Assembly: GCA_946807835.1 (NCBI GenBank) | Contig: OX327710.1 | Coordinates: 14,124,501 to 14,188,500, forward strand | DNA: 64,000 nucleotides | Reading direction: 5' to 3' | Source of the DNA: Ailanthus altissimus | Lineage: Eukaryota > Streptophyta > Magnoliopsida > Sapindales > Simaroubaceae | Made by a program: the position numbers and the translations under genes | Shown: piece by piece, positions 11,098-28,453 of the stretch | Layout of the letters: each line of letters starts with the position of its first letter | Numbering within the stretch: position 1 is the first letter of the stretch | Notes under the pieces: generated by a model | Told to the model about the DNA's origin: nothing | What the model saw: only the letters and a program-made list of their open reading frames with translations | The model's database searches: none

Positions 11098-12739
11098 ATT
11101 AACCCACCAGTCAGGTAAGCACAAGCAAACTTAGTTGCTCATGCTTTTAATTCTGCTTACACTTTTGAGTATGATGAGCCTAGGACATATAGTGAGGCTA
11201 TGAAGAGTGAAAACAAGAAAGAATGGAAGCAGGCCATGGAAGAAGAAATTGGTTCTCTTAGGAAGAACAATATCTGAAAGTTGGTAGAGAGATCTCAAAA
11301 GAAGTTAGTCGGGTGCAAGTGGGTGTATAAGGTGAAGGAAGAGATACAGGGGATTGAGCCTACAAGATTTAAGGTTAGGTTAGTAGCACAAGGATTTACT
11401 CAGAGAGAGGGAGTCGATTTTCATGAGATATTCTCTCTAGTTGTCAAGCACACATCTATTAGGATTTTATTGGCCATGTGTGCAAATCTTGATTTACATC
11501 TAAAGCAGATGGATGTAAAGACAGCTTTTCTACATGGAAAGCTTGAAGAAATGATATACATGGCACAGCCGCAAGGTTCGAGGAGCCCGAAAAAGAAGAT
11601 CATGCTTGTTTGCTAAATAAGTCATTATACGGGTTAAAGCAATCACCTAAACAGTGGTATAAGAGATTTGATGAGTTATGATAGCTTGTGATTTTAGTAG
11701 GAGCAAGTATGACAGATGCGTGTACTTCAAGAATATAAGTTGTGGGATCATGTATTTGCTTCTATACATCGATGATATGTTGATCGTATGCAAGAATATG
11801 GAAGAAATACAAAAGCTCAAGAAACAGTTAAGTGGCGAGTTTGAAATGAAGGATTTGAGAGCAATAAAGAGAATTTTAGGTGTGGATATTATGAAGGAAA
11901 GAAGATACGTTATCTTCTTGTCCCAACAGCGATATATAGTCAAAATTCTAGAGAAGTTTGGTATGTCCAACGCGAAGGTTGTCTCTACTCCTTTGGCCAT
12001 ACATTTTAGACTTTCAGTAGCACAGTCACCGACATCCGATGAGGAGAAACTACAGATGAGCAAAGTACTGTATGCAAGAGCTGTGGGGAGCATCATATAT
12101 GCAATGATTTGTATAAGACCAGACATAGCACATGCTCTGAGTGTGGTGAGTAGATACATAGCAAATTCGAGAAAAGATCACTAGCTTGCAGTAAAGTAGA
12201 TTCTGAGATATCTCAAGGGGACATCAAATCACGGGTTGATATATAAGAAGGATGAGGACAACAATGAAATAGTAAGAGGGTACGTAGACTCAGATTATGT
12301 AGGTGATATAGACAAGAAAAGATCATTAACGAGTTACGTATTTACAGTGTTTGGGTGTAGTGTGTGTTGGAGATCAGTTCTACAACACGTGGTTGCACTA
12401 TGTACCACAGAGGCAGAGTACATAGCTGTTGGTGAAGCTATCAAGGAGGCCGTGTGGTTGAAAGGCATATGCGTGGAGGTATTGGCTAGTGATTATGTGA
12501 ACACCGGTGTGTACTATGACAGCCAGAGTACCATACACCTAAGCAAGCATCAAGTCTTCCATGAGAGGTCGAAACACATTGATGTGAGACTCCATTACAT
12601 TCGAGAGATTGTCCAAGGTGGTGAAGTTAGTCTAACAAAGATAGCGTCATCTGAAAATCCTGTTGATATATTGACTAAACCACTACCCTCGGTTAAGTTC
12701 GTCCTATACAAGGACTTAATCAAAGTCACTACTTTGTGA
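11098..12739 (+). pseudogene. pol: Copia element 1 reverse transcriptase-RNase H remnant
   Basis: Reverse transcriptase begins near 11180 (the KKEWKQAMEEE region). It continues with GCKWVYKVK, RLVAQGFTQREGVDF and DVKTAFLHG at about 11305-11540, then a frameshift after about 11600, the catalytic YIDDM at about 11764-11778 and the AxPTPL-like segment before RNase H. RNase H covers 12236-12739 with YVDSDYVGD, TEAEY and the SKHIDVRLHYIRE region, and ends in a normal stop just before the purine tract. Stops at 11275, about 11680, 12182 and 12196 break the frame. The YIDD residues survive but the protein does not. Confidence 0.88.
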
Positions 12740-12809
12740 GGGTGACTGAAGATGTGAAAATGAAAGATCGAGTTGCTTTTGTGGATGATTTTGAATCAAG
12801 GAGGGGATT

Positions 12810-13479
12810 TGTGAGAATGTTGATTGAAAATCATTGAAATATGATTTGGAGATCAAGCCAACTGCGTAGGGTGCGTACGAATCGAAGACGGATGCAAAAT
12901 AAGACGAAAAACTAAGAAGGGCGCACTAGGCACCAACACTGCGGCGACCAGGCGTGGGCGCCGCAGCCCCAGTCCTGAACCTGAGTGCCGTGACGCTAGG
13001 ACACCAGTGCCGCAGCGCTGGAGACAGGAACAGTATCCCGAAATAAGGAAACTTCTTTATTTCATCTCCCACTTGCTTCAGGACTTCCTAATACGACTCC
13101 CACACATATAGGGTAAACCTAGAACGTTCTCATGCCTATATAAAGGCTATTAATTGGCTTGTAAATACATATTGATAATCTTTGTGATCAACAAGAGATC
13201 TTTGTGGTTTTTAGTGAGAAAAAATCCCTAGAGTGCAAGAGAGAATTTTCTTTGTGATCTTTCTTATAAAAGGCATAACTTTATGAGTGCTTTATGATTT
13301 ATAATAAGAGAAGTGTGTGATCTTGATCCGTCGTGGACGTAGGCAAAGTTGTCGAACCACATAATTCTTTGTGTGTTCTTCTTCTATCCCTTTCTCTATT
13401 TATTTTTTAATAATTTGTTCTACATTATTATATTGCTTGGGTGAATTTTTTATTTGTTTGTTTGTGTGCTTCCGCTACA
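12810..13479 (+). repeat. 3' LTR of Copia element 1
   Basis: Diverged copy of the 5' LTR, starting TGTGAGAATG and ending CGCTACA. A purine-rich tract (aaggagggga, about 12798-12807) sits just upstream and would prime plus-strand synthesis. Relative to the 5' copy it has lost one of the GC-rich repeat units, and most substitutions are transitions. Confidence 0.92.
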
Positions 13480-13484
13480 ATTTG

Positions 13485-15963
13485 GTTCAAAGTAGAAGAA
13501 AGTTTTTACTTTATTTACAAATATCCATCTAAAATATATTTTTATTTTTATGTATTTATTTAAATTGCTAGTTATGCCATAAAAACAAGCATTTTTTTTA
13601 AAGAGATAAAAAGGTAAACTAGCATCCAAAAAAATTTTATTCTTATTTTCTTCAAAGTTCAAACTTTAATGACTTGACATGGTTTATATAAGATCTGCCA
13701 CCAGATTACACCTTATGAGGCAAGATACCAAAATAGGCCTCGTAACTTATAAAAGTCTTCCATCTTCACCCCTTAAGCATCTTATCATCTCTTTCCTATT
13801 AAACTAACTAGCTCAATCAATAACTTTTTTTAGGAAGGATCATATACTTGATATAAACACACAAATTATAAAATAAAAAATAACAACTACAAGAACTTGA
13901 TATTTTTGTGGTGATCATACTCATTAAGAAGATTTGTTGAGAGCATTATATTGTATATTAAAGCCATATAAATTTATTTTTACTTGCACAAGGAAAATAG
14001 TATTTGACTTTAGGACAATCTTATTAGTAAATTAGGATCTTCTCTTAATATAATCTTTTAAAGATTTTTTGACACATGTTTTGTATTGATTATGTGCCGT
14101 TAAATTTTATTTTTTAATTATTTATATTTTAGCAACTACCAACTTCATGTTAATAAAAAAATAAGAAAAAAAATTAGATTATGAGAGAATCTTAATCCGT
14201 TATTAGCGCACCTCTTATTGCTTAAAGTCAAGTTTTATCTTTCTTTATTTTTTATTTTACTTATATTTATGTTGTTAATATTTTTAATATTAAATATATG
14301 ATAAAAAATATAAAATATAATTAAAATAATATTTAAAACAAATATACCCAAACAAATTCTTCCATTCATGATGAAATTTAATAAAAAGTCGATACTAAAA
14401 ACCCCTAGATAGAAATATAAAGGTTATAGTATAATGTTTACTCTGTTAATGAAATATTTTGCTAGTAAAAGGACATTGTTACTATAATCTTGATATTCAA
14501 TAACATCCTTTTGTTAAGATTTTTTTTTTCATTTATAACTTGATATCATGTGCCATTTTAACTTGATATCATGTGCCATTTTACTTTTGTTTCAGTAATT
14601 ATATTAGCAAGATTGCATAAAGGAAGTTAAGATTGATCATTTTAATTTTATAAAACAAGATAAGGATGTAAAAAGGTAAATCTTTCGAGGATGAAGATAT
14701 CTTCAAGAATATTAATTAAAAAAAAATTATTATTATTTTTTTGAGTTTGACTTAACAGATAAATTTATACCACTTAAATTAAAAATATATAATTTTGTCT
14801 CAATTCATTAATTTAATTAATTTATTTTTTTATCAAGGTTACCATGCTCACAACCAAGCCTACATTTGACCATTCCCTCCTCACTCCATGGTTGAAGATC
14901 CTTAACCTGTGATCAAGAATTGTTATCTTTAATTGGTTGAGTATTACTCCAGAGACTCTTCTAATATGAATGGGAAATTAGAAAAACCATCAATATCGAG
15001 ACTCTCAACTCAAATCAAGACTCAAATCAAGGGAAATACTTGTGCCTCTCAACGATCAAAGATAATTAACACTTCGGGAACTACTCTCATCGAAATAGTG
15101 TAGTGGGCAAAAAAGTTATGCATCTACCCCACAACATTAAAGAATTCGAGTTAAACAAAGCACACCAATCACATTTTCCCAAAAAACACAAAGCACGAGC
15201 CAATTGTTAGTAACTCTCATAATGTTAGACCATGCATACGAACCCTGAATGATAAAGAACCCGTGACATGGGATATTTGCATGTGAAACTTATATAATAA
15301 GAAATCATGACTCACACTTGAGAAAAAGTAAGTGAATTTTAAACATTTACATAATTTAAAGAATAATTATTCTTCATCTTCATTAAATTTCTAATTTTAG
15401 CATTAAATAGTCATGCAGTAAACATCGAAATTTTAAATTTAATTAATTTTATAATTACAACAAACAGATTCAGAACCAATAAGAGAGTTAGGACAAACAA
15501 CAATAGTTCACTTACATATAATTTAACTGTTTTCACAAAAATATAATTTTTTTATTATTAAATACTTCAAATTTAATCGAGAGTCCAAAATCTATGATTA
15601 ACAAAATATAGTTTAAGTGGGTTTATTATAAAATTATGGATGAAATTGTATTGATATCCTTTAGATGAGTTCTATAACATATAGAATTTTTTTTATATTT
15701 TATTTATTATTTAATTAAAGTTGATGGGAATACAAATTCATTGTTTCAAAGATATCCATTCAAAAAAAAAAATGTTTCAAAGATAAAATACAAATTAGAT
15801 AAATAGATGGTCCAAAATAGCAGAACGACGCCGTATAGTACAGTCAGTTGTTGACCCTCGCGAGTCGCGACGGCAAAATCGAGCGACAACAACGAAATCG
15901 ATCCAAGACACACTCTGTTTCTTCGAATCGAATTGGAAAACACACAGAAAAGTGAAAATCAAA
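13485..15963. other. Intergenic DNA and 5' leader of the PX-domain gene
   Basis: AT-rich with no coding evidence. A 23-bp tandem pair (acttgatatcatgtgccat...) lies at 14538-14583. The last roughly 130 bases before 15964 are more GC-rich (acgacgccg, ctcgcgagtcgcgacgg) and fit a promoter-proximal region and 5' untranslated leader of the downstream gene. Confidence 0.55.
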
Positions 15964-16239
15964 ATGAATCTTTACGCAGACGAACTCTCGCTGTTTAATA
16001 TAGCCAGCTTCTCCGATACCATCATTCCTTATTACAACCGTACATCATCATCATCATCATCGATTCCACCTTATGATTACGACGATGATAGCTATAACAA
16101 TAACCGTAGTTATGATGACCGCAGCCGTAAAGCTAAAGCTGCGACGGCGAATCGCCGAAGCCCACCGAGGCACCGGCACGACGGCACGTCGCCTTTGCCT
16201 TTTGGGATGGACTGGAGTACTCCCCCTCGCAAATGGGTA

Positions 16240-16291
<52 letters not shown>

Positions 16292-19200
16292 GCTATTTTT
16301 CGTTCCTATTAATTAAAAAATAAAAAAGTAAATATTTTGTTTGGAATTTGAATTCGGTGTATTTTCTTATTTTTTGGGTTAAGGATTGGAATTGGATTAA
16401 TGGGTTATTTTCAAGTTTGAATTATTGTGATTGTTGAAGGTGAAATAATGGATTGATAAAGCTATTGATTCTTTTGGAGGCCTTAAGGTGGCAAAACTGT
16501 AATTATTTTTTTGCTAACTGCTGCATAGACATATAGATATGTTGTTCAGTAGCCGTAAGGAACGCGTGGACTTTTTATTATGTTTTCTTTGTTTGTCGGG
16601 AGAGTCATAGGATGTTATAGTGGACATGGTTGATGGAAATGAAATGTTTGTATGATGGAAATAGTGTTTTATCATTTGCGGGTACTTGTTAGTTTAGCTA
16701 GTAATGTCTATTGTAGTTCTACAAGTGATGTTGGAATTAAATATCAGTTGCACCAAGGTTGAGGGGGCTTGGGGGAATGGCATAGGGGTAGGGGTATATA
16801 AAATTCAATGGTTAAAGGTCCTCTTTATAAGTAAAGTTTGGTTAATCTTGCAAGAAATATAACTGAAAATTGTATATGTCTTTTAAGTGTGTATGAGGAA
16901 ATGTAAGATGCTTATAAGAATGCATATATCTGCTATGTAGAGACATAACTAAAAAAGTAAGACCACGGTTGGAATAAGAAATTTTCACCCATTTGGCTTT
17001 TTTGGCTTTCTGAAATCTTTCTACTTATGAATAAGATATTTAATTACAGAACTTAATTTCAAAAGAAATGACAGAAGAAGTTTATCAAATAGATGACGAG
17101 AGGATTTTAATGTAGAGATCAAGGCAAATGTTGTTATTTTTTAGGGGGTTGGCACCTTAAATGGTATGCCTTTGTGCCCTCTTCTTCTACGATTCCCTCA
17201 TAGTCTTTGCTCACTTGTTTCAAATTCTATTGCTGCATGACAATCAACTTACCATAGGCATAATTGATAGTTCAGTACTTTTTGCCAAACTTGTCTAGAA
17301 TAGAAGATATGTGTTCTATATCTCTCTTGTGTATCTGCTCCCTATATTTCCAGTTTGGTTCTGTCAGATGATACACTGATAGTAGTCATCCAACAGAGAC
17401 ATGAAAGGAATAGAGTAGCAACTATTGGGCTGAACTGTGTAGTGGAATCATTATATTCTTTGTGGTGTTTATTAAAGCTGTACTAGCACATATGTCAGTC
17501 ACTATTGTATCTTTTCACGTTATTGGCATGTTTCCATAATATCTCCTAGTGTCTGAACGTAGGATGGACGGGATACTGTTTGGCCTCATGATCCTCATAA
17601 AGGATGGAGTTATTGCGTAACAGTTCCTTCTTGGATTCTCCAACCAAACTCAAAGGGTTCAGAACCTGTGGTGGTACATATATTGATTTTCTTCAGTATT
17701 TTACTTTTTCGAAGTTATTTCTCATTGGCATAATTCCCTTAAAGTTTACTTCAACGTTCGTTTGTTCATAGATCCTTAAGTTATATTTCATTTCTTTAAG
17801 TATTTTTATATCTATCTACTATGTTCTAGTAGCATCAACACAACATTTTGACTTCAATGATTGGGTCATTAAAGTCCCTACCTCTTCTTTTATATAAAGT
17901 TTACTTTTAGTATGGTTAGTATTAAAAGCCGGTTGTCTCTCAAACTCTCTTTTCTTTTCCTGTTTTGTCTTTTAATCTGGTTCTTCCGTAAATGTTTTCC
18001 ATTTTTGTTATTTTCGGGTCTAACATTCATTGTTAACAGTTTTACAGAGTTCAAGTTGGTATACAGTCTCCAGAAGGGATTACTACTACCCATGGGATAT
18101 TGCGAAGATTTAGTGACTTCTTAATGTTATTTTCTGAAGTAAGTGGCATTTCATTTTTAGCACCTTTTGGAGTATTTAATTAATTTATCTAGTTCCCATG
18201 TGCTGGCTGCCTTCTTTTTTGAAATTGAATAATTAACTAGATCTTTTGTTCAAGTAAACTTTCGTCTTATTTGGTTATATTGGTTTCAGGATATTCTTAT
18301 CTTTTATTGTATTTTGTAGCTTAAAAAGGACTTTCCCAAGAAAGAACTCCCTCACGCTCCTCCAAGGAGGATCTTGAGATCGAAAGGCAGGACACAGCTT
18401 GAAGAGGTGGGTAATTTTATTTTTTCCTTTATGGCATTTTTATACATGAATCTGCATAGGTGATTAATTTATTCTGGGGAACTATGGTATTCAGAAATAT
18501 AATAGCAGCTCTAGTCATGAAGATGTAATATGAAAAAGTAATATATTCAATTTAGTTGTTGATTCTCATGGTCTCTGTATTAGATATTACAGTTTCTCTA
18601 TTACATAGACAGAGGATATGTAACACAACATTCCACCCCTTTGCTGGTGATATTGCATTACTTGAAAAAAGAAGATATTACGCACAACATTGATGCATGT
18701 TTCAAGTAAACAACAAAGAAGTCACCTGTTGCCTAAGACAGAAACCAGCACTGCTTTTGCCGTTTTGGAATGGAGTTTTTTGTTAGTTCAGTGCATAAAA
18801 AGTTATGTAATTGATTGCCCTTGCATGGTTTAGGACTCAATATCATATTGTACTCAAGTTTGTAACTGTTGGGTAACTCGAGCCTTGATGTATCATCATT
18901 ATATGGAAAGTTTGTATATTCTTATAAAATTCCACCAAGGAGTCTTGGTTGTTTTCAAACAAAACAGTGTTCATATGCTCAAAATGGTTAATTCATTGCA
19001 GCGGAGATGTTCTTTGGAAGATTGGATGGAAAAACTATTATCAAATATTGAAATATCCAGAAGTGCTCCAGTAGCAATATTTCTTGATCTTGAAGCTGCT
19101 GCAAGGTCTTGTATGTGCTCCATTTATCCTATATAAAAATGCGTTAATTTTCATACCTTGAAGAGAAACCTGATGTAGCCCTTAGAAAGTTGAAAGTAAA

Positions 19201-22200
19201 TTCTCAATGGATTATTATCTACCAAAGTTACATCTTTGCATGAAATGGCACCCTTTTCAGCATTCTATGATCTGCAAGACTCTGATGCGCATTCTTCTAT
19301 AAGTGGTGTGGGTCCATCATTTTTGTTACAAACCAACTCAGATGCTTCTGTGATTGCTGGTAGTTCCTCAGTTGCTTCAGATTGTGGTAATGATTCTCTC
19401 GATGAGATATTAGAGCTTGGAACACCTAGGCGTGGAAGAAATAGTTATGGGCATCATGGTATGACCATCCAATTCCTGAACTAAATATAAATGATTCAAT
19501 GGAAAAAGCTGTTAAGTATGGCATGTCTAATAGCAACTTTATTCTGGAAAACCTAGGAAAATTTTCAATGCACAAAATGCTTGCTGCAAGAGATGGCAGT
19601 AATGTAGGCAGAGATAAGCTTACTGAAGATACAGTTTCTGCAAGTGATAGCAGTAATGTAGGCAGAGATAAACTTACTGAAGATACAGCTAAATCAAAGT
19701 CTCTTCTTGGGGATGGAGCAGATCGTTTACATGAACCAGAGTATCTCAAGCTGGATGGCCATGTTCGAAGACTGTCCACGGAGAGCGTTGGAAGTGACCT
19801 AAGTTTTGAAAGAGCTAGTGAAATATCAAATTTTGGGGTTTCTAATTTTTTTGGTGATGGCTCCCTTGACCATCCTGAAGGCAGTGAAGCTTCTCGAGCC
19901 ATGGGTGCTCTTGTCAGCTCAGATTCACAATTGCCAAAGAAGTCACTAGTTGCTCTACCATCTGATCAGCGTCTAAAATTAAATAGGATTCTTGGTACCC
20001 TGCAACAGAGACTAGGTACTGCAAAGACAGACCCGGAGGATCTAATAGCAAGATTGAATCAGGAAGCTGCTGTGAGACAATTTTTGACAACAAAGGTACG
20101 GCCAGATAAAATTATAAGATTTTGACGTATTGTCAGCTTGCTTGATGCACTAACTTCTCATGCTTTAATTTTGGTGTTACTGGCATGTTCTCGTTATCAT
20201 TTTATGTTTTGATAATGTTGGTGTTGACCTACGTGATAGAATATCACAACATACTTCACATGGTTTTATTAATTTGAATATGCTGTCTTAGCACTAAGTG
20301 AATAGATAAAGCCTGAAAGAACTGTATAGAACTGATTTGTGAGGATACCTCATAGGTAAAAGATTTGGAAGTGGAACTTGAAACCACAAAGGAGAATTGT
20401 AAAGAAAACATGCAGCAAGCTGCTTTAAATGAAAAGGAAAGATTTACTCAAATGCAGTGGGACATGGAGGAACTTTGGAAGCAGTGCATGGAGACAAAAC
20501 AGAAATTGAAGTATGAACAGGTTTGTATATTAACAGACATGTTTTATATTATCCCACTGGCATTCATTATTCATAAGCCCTTGTAAATAATGCCCGTAAT
20601 TGTTCCAGGAGGAAAAGGTTCATGCCGAGTCATCAAAAATATCAATTATTCAGGAGAACGAGATGTTGCAGCAGGAGTTGGATTTTGTTAGGGAACAGCT
20701 TGAGAACTTGCATAAAGTTCATGAAGAGTTAGAAGTGAAATCAAAAACAGATTTAAAGGTTCTTGTTAAAGAGGTCAAAACTCTTCAAAGCACTCAGTCA
20801 GAGTTGAAGCAGGAGCTTAGTCGGTTGATAAAAGAAAAGTTAGAAGTAGAGGTAATTTTCTCCACTAAACCATGTCTGTTGATGCTTCTTCTCCTAGGTG
20901 ACAAATATGAGTTATTGCTAAATGGAGTTATTATCTATAATGCCTTTTAATCAATCAGGAAAGAGTGACAATTATAGTTTTTGGAAAATGTAGTTCTTAT
21001 CTGTAAAGTGTTTTTAAATTAACTGGAAAAGAGGAAGCCAAGACTACTGATGTTATGGGGTCTCCTTTCCGACTATTTTTCGGTTCATGTAACTGCTTCC
21101 TTGTGTCAATTACTAGTTAATATTTAGCCTTTTCTTCTGGATTTTAAAAGTCTTGGAATTGTTTGTGTGTGGAATCAAGCATATGAAAATAAATTTTCTT
21201 ATTGTTCCTCTTACTGTGAAAGTAACATTTCTGCTTTCCAATTTCTTTTGGACTTGTGCTCGTTTGGCGATTTTCCTTGTAAATCATGCATGTGGATCTT
21301 ACAGATTTACACAGAACAAAATGAGAAATAAACCCCAACAAACATCTGATGTTCCTGAAAGTTTGAATGTGTCAAACAATTAATACAGACAGTTATAGGA
21401 CTTAAAACATGGAAGCTCAAGAGAACTACAATACCACCATATAATGGTCAAATGCAGAAGGTACTCTAGTAATCAGAAATAAAAGATGTCCATCTGGGGT
21501 ATATCAGTTTTCTCATTTCTACCTTGTTCTTTTTAATTTTTACCATCTATACATACGTATACTTTGTATATTGTTGCTCTGCCTATTCTAGGTACCGTTT
21601 AATATACCCATCAAAAAGGAATTAGGACTGTTAGTGTGTGTGGATTTTTCAGAGGACTCTTGAGAAGGAAAAGCAGAGAATGGAGCAAGCAAATATTGCA
21701 AATTCAAAGTTACTGCACGAGTGTGAAATTCTTCACAATCGACTTCAAGAATGTAGTGTAAATTTCCTCAATGAAGAGGAAGATAAATTAATTGTGGATA
21801 CTTCATCACCATGTGACACTATAGATCTTTTGACAACTTCTGACAATCGAATTGGGCTCCTCCTAGCAGAGGTATCCTTTTGATGCTTTGAATTAATTTT
21901 GATTTTTTGTTTATTAGAACTCTTGTGAAATTTTGGTTGAAAGGATTTGTAGTTGAGCAGTCATTCTTTTCCATCTCTTGGTTTTGATGAAAATTATTAG
22001 ATTTAATAACTAATTTAGCCCTAATGTATATTTATGTATGCGTTTGTATAGAATATATAAAGCATGTGTATATTTGTGTCATGCTTTCATATACTGAGTG
22101 TCCATTCAACGGTAGATATTCTGAAGTAATAAACGATTAGATTGAGTGCTTCTTTTTAGTAAAGGGGCCATGGGGAAAATATTTTTGGGGCTCTTCTTAA

Positions 22201-23206
22201 AAGGCTAAGTTCTCTATTCTTAATCTCAGTCTCTAGCATCCTCATTGACAACATTGTGACTTTGGATCCTGCAAATAGAGTCCAATTTTCCACTTGAGTG
22301 CTTTACTTGAATTTTCTGGGAGAGAAATAAATGTTTCCTATATAAATTTTTGTAAATGATGGGGCAAATGAGTCAATTAACCAACAAACTACCCAGTTAT
22401 ATGGTTCCTCTGGGAGATTGGTGAGCCTGCTCAATTGCTTGACAAGCTGTATCAAGTGGATATGCGTATGCTTCAATTCTAATACATGCAAGCCTTTTAC
22501 CAACCCTGATCACTTTCTGCAATAACCTTACAATTTCATGCTTCATGTGAGATAGGAACAATTGATTTGGTTGATCAATATTCTTCATAGAAATGAAAAC
22601 CTGTCATTCTCGTTACTCTTTTAGATAGTGTTGTCTCCCCTAAATCCTTTTCTTTTACCTGCGTGGGAGCCTGGTTTCTCATTACATCCAAAAAATCTTC
22701 TTGAGTAATGCATGATGACATGCGAAATATGTTAATTTCGATGGTGAGATGGAAAATAGACTCTTGTTTTGTGCTTTCAGTAAATTAATCCTACCTCATT
22801 TTTCTGTGGATTTGCTGGCATTGAACAAAGATTAATATGGATGGTGACTAGACATGCTTATGAATTATTGCATTTCCCATAGTTTTTCTGAATCTCCATC
22901 TCCAACTTTTGGTTTATTTACTTCTGGTTCATAAACTTTGAGCAGGCACAGGTCCTTGCACAAGACATAGAAAAGTCTATGGCAGGGTTGGAAGAGACTT
23001 GGAATACAAATGGCAGTGATCGGAGAAGTGATGATGAGTTGAGGAAGATGTTAACGGATAATTTTGTTAACAATGCCAGGTTGAGAATGCAGGTCAATTC
23101 AGTAATTCGTTGCATTTTCAACACAAGCGCGAAGTCAGACAATGATGACGAGGAAGAGGAAACCCCTCTAAGAAAAACTGTTCTGAGCAAATTATTAGAG
23201 AGATAA
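15964..23206 (+). CDS. EREX: PX-domain endosomal Rab5 effector (EREX type)
   Basis: Ten coding exons: 15964-16236, 17563-17673, 18040-18138, 18320-18406, 19002-19110, 19261-20095, 20356-20520, 20609-20851, 21653-21871 and 22946-23206. All introns are GT..AG and phases agree. The product is about 800 residues. A low-complexity N-terminus (Ser, Asp, Asn and Tyr runs) is followed by the lead-in [10 protein letters not shown] and a PX domain at about residues 105-227. The lipid-binding signature LRRFSDF is at 149-155, the PHAPP loop at 172-176 and RRCSLEDW after it. A Ser/Asp-rich linker and a long coiled coil (about 506-714) follow. In Arabidopsis, EREX binds phosphatidylinositol 3-phosphate and active RAB5 on endosomes and aids vacuolar transport of storage proteins. 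The start ATG was chosen because its [11 protein letters not shown] opening matches the family; an upstream GTG is not needed. Exon 6 has a one-base frame break between 19445 and 19484, so this copy as written would truncate after the PX domain. EREX versus EREX-like paralogue is not certain. Confidence 0.88.
16237..16290 (+). repeat. (TC)n microsatellite at the start of EREX intron 1
   Basis: Almost pure TC dinucleotides from about 16241 to 16287, directly after the GTATTC splice donor of exon 1. Length is probably variable between individuals, and the run sits close enough to the donor to be a pyrimidine-rich splicing context. Confidence 0.9.
19592..19699 (+). repeat. 54-bp in-frame tandem duplication in EREX exon 6
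   Basis: Two head-to-tail units (19592-19645 and 19646-19699) differ at only a few bases and encode the repeated phrase [12 protein letters not shown]. The duplication keeps frame and adds 18 residues to the linker between the PX domain and the coiled coil. Confidence 0.88.
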
Positions 23207-24169
23207 CTAGAGGGCAATTTTAATGTTGCATGGTAATCCAGTGACTGGTCTCCTATAGTTTTGTAGGTTTTATATTTAATAACCATGATTACTATATTGT
23301 TGTATTACATGAAATTCATCTGATATACACATCTAATAAGCATGCCAGCGCCGTGTTATTTTTCTGTTATTTGCTTTTGTACTCGAGGGAATGTTATATA
23401 AATTGTCTGTTGCTTAAAGCTGTGTTTAGAATTCAAGAGAACATATAAATTGTCTGATTGTTTCACCATCCTGCGCTGTTTTCCGCAAGTGAAATCGAAG
23501 TTATGTTCTGGTTTGGGGCTGTTGTGAGCTGGTAAAGGCAATGTCCTAGACTGAGCTATGCCTATAATTGTGTTAAGCTAACTGATGGTCTGTTTGAAGA
23601 CATTTGGCAACACTTTCTAGATTAGGTACTTGAGAAAGTATTCTAAATAGGTTTAAAATCTTCTAAAACATTCTCAAAATATAAGTTAAACACCGACGTA
23701 AAAGAATCCTAATCATTTCTTAACAAACAAAATTACTAGAGTCGGTCAAGGCTGTTTCAAATCTAGATAATTAGCAGGGCTCAGCTCAGGTTAACATTAG
23801 ACATGGAATGAATCCGTAGCCACAACAGGACAGATCACGCAGCAGCATCAAACACACTGAAGCTTTTATAAAGCTAAAGAAGAAATTATGAAATATTTGT
23901 TTTATTGACCTAAACAAAAAGAATTTTCAACTCTTGCATATCTTTTTTATGCATTTGTCGTATCCAACTAAATACGTACAAGAAAAAAAGGGAGGTTAAT
24001 AATATATCCAAATGATACTCATGAATCCCTCCGAATATGTAAGTATGACCAGCAACCAGTTAGTCAGCAAAAAAACATGCATTAAGCATGAATGCTCTCA
24101 TTAGGCAAATCCTTGCACTGATCACTCGCGGGATTTTCAAGCTCTCACTATTGCAGTTGTGGTCATATA
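23207..24169. other. Convergent intergenic region (3' ends of EREX and SRP54)
   Basis: Both neighbouring genes end here on opposite strands, so this holds two 3' untranslated regions and little else. The frames at 23356-23541 and elsewhere show no homology I can recognise. Confidence 0.6.

Positions 24170-28453
<4,284 letters not shown>

Larger units (their letters stand above)
8538..13479 (+). mobile_element. Ty1/Copia LTR retrotransposon, defective
   Basis: Two LTRs (8538-9236 and 12810-13479) flank gag and pol remnants in Copia order: gag, protease, integrase, reverse transcriptase, RNase H. A primer-binding site for initiator tRNA-Met follows the left LTR and a purine-rich tract precedes the right one. 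The flanking bases gtttg (8533-8537) and atttg (13480-13484) are a probable 5-bp target duplication with one change. The LTRs are clearly diverged (about 20 differences in the first 165 bp, mostly transitions). The coding region has frameshifts, several stops and a large deletion near 11086. It cannot move by itself and is an old insertion. The clade may be Tork-like, but I am unsure. Confidence 0.93.

Noticed and set aside
19459..19508. A 50-base intron (GTATGA...AAAAAG) that would keep the EREX frame
   Set aside because: The phase fits, but 50 bases is shorter than normal plant introns and the acceptor lacks a pyrimidine tract. The removed part also encodes plausible protein in the shifted frame. 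A missing base is more likely; kept as the alternative in the finding.
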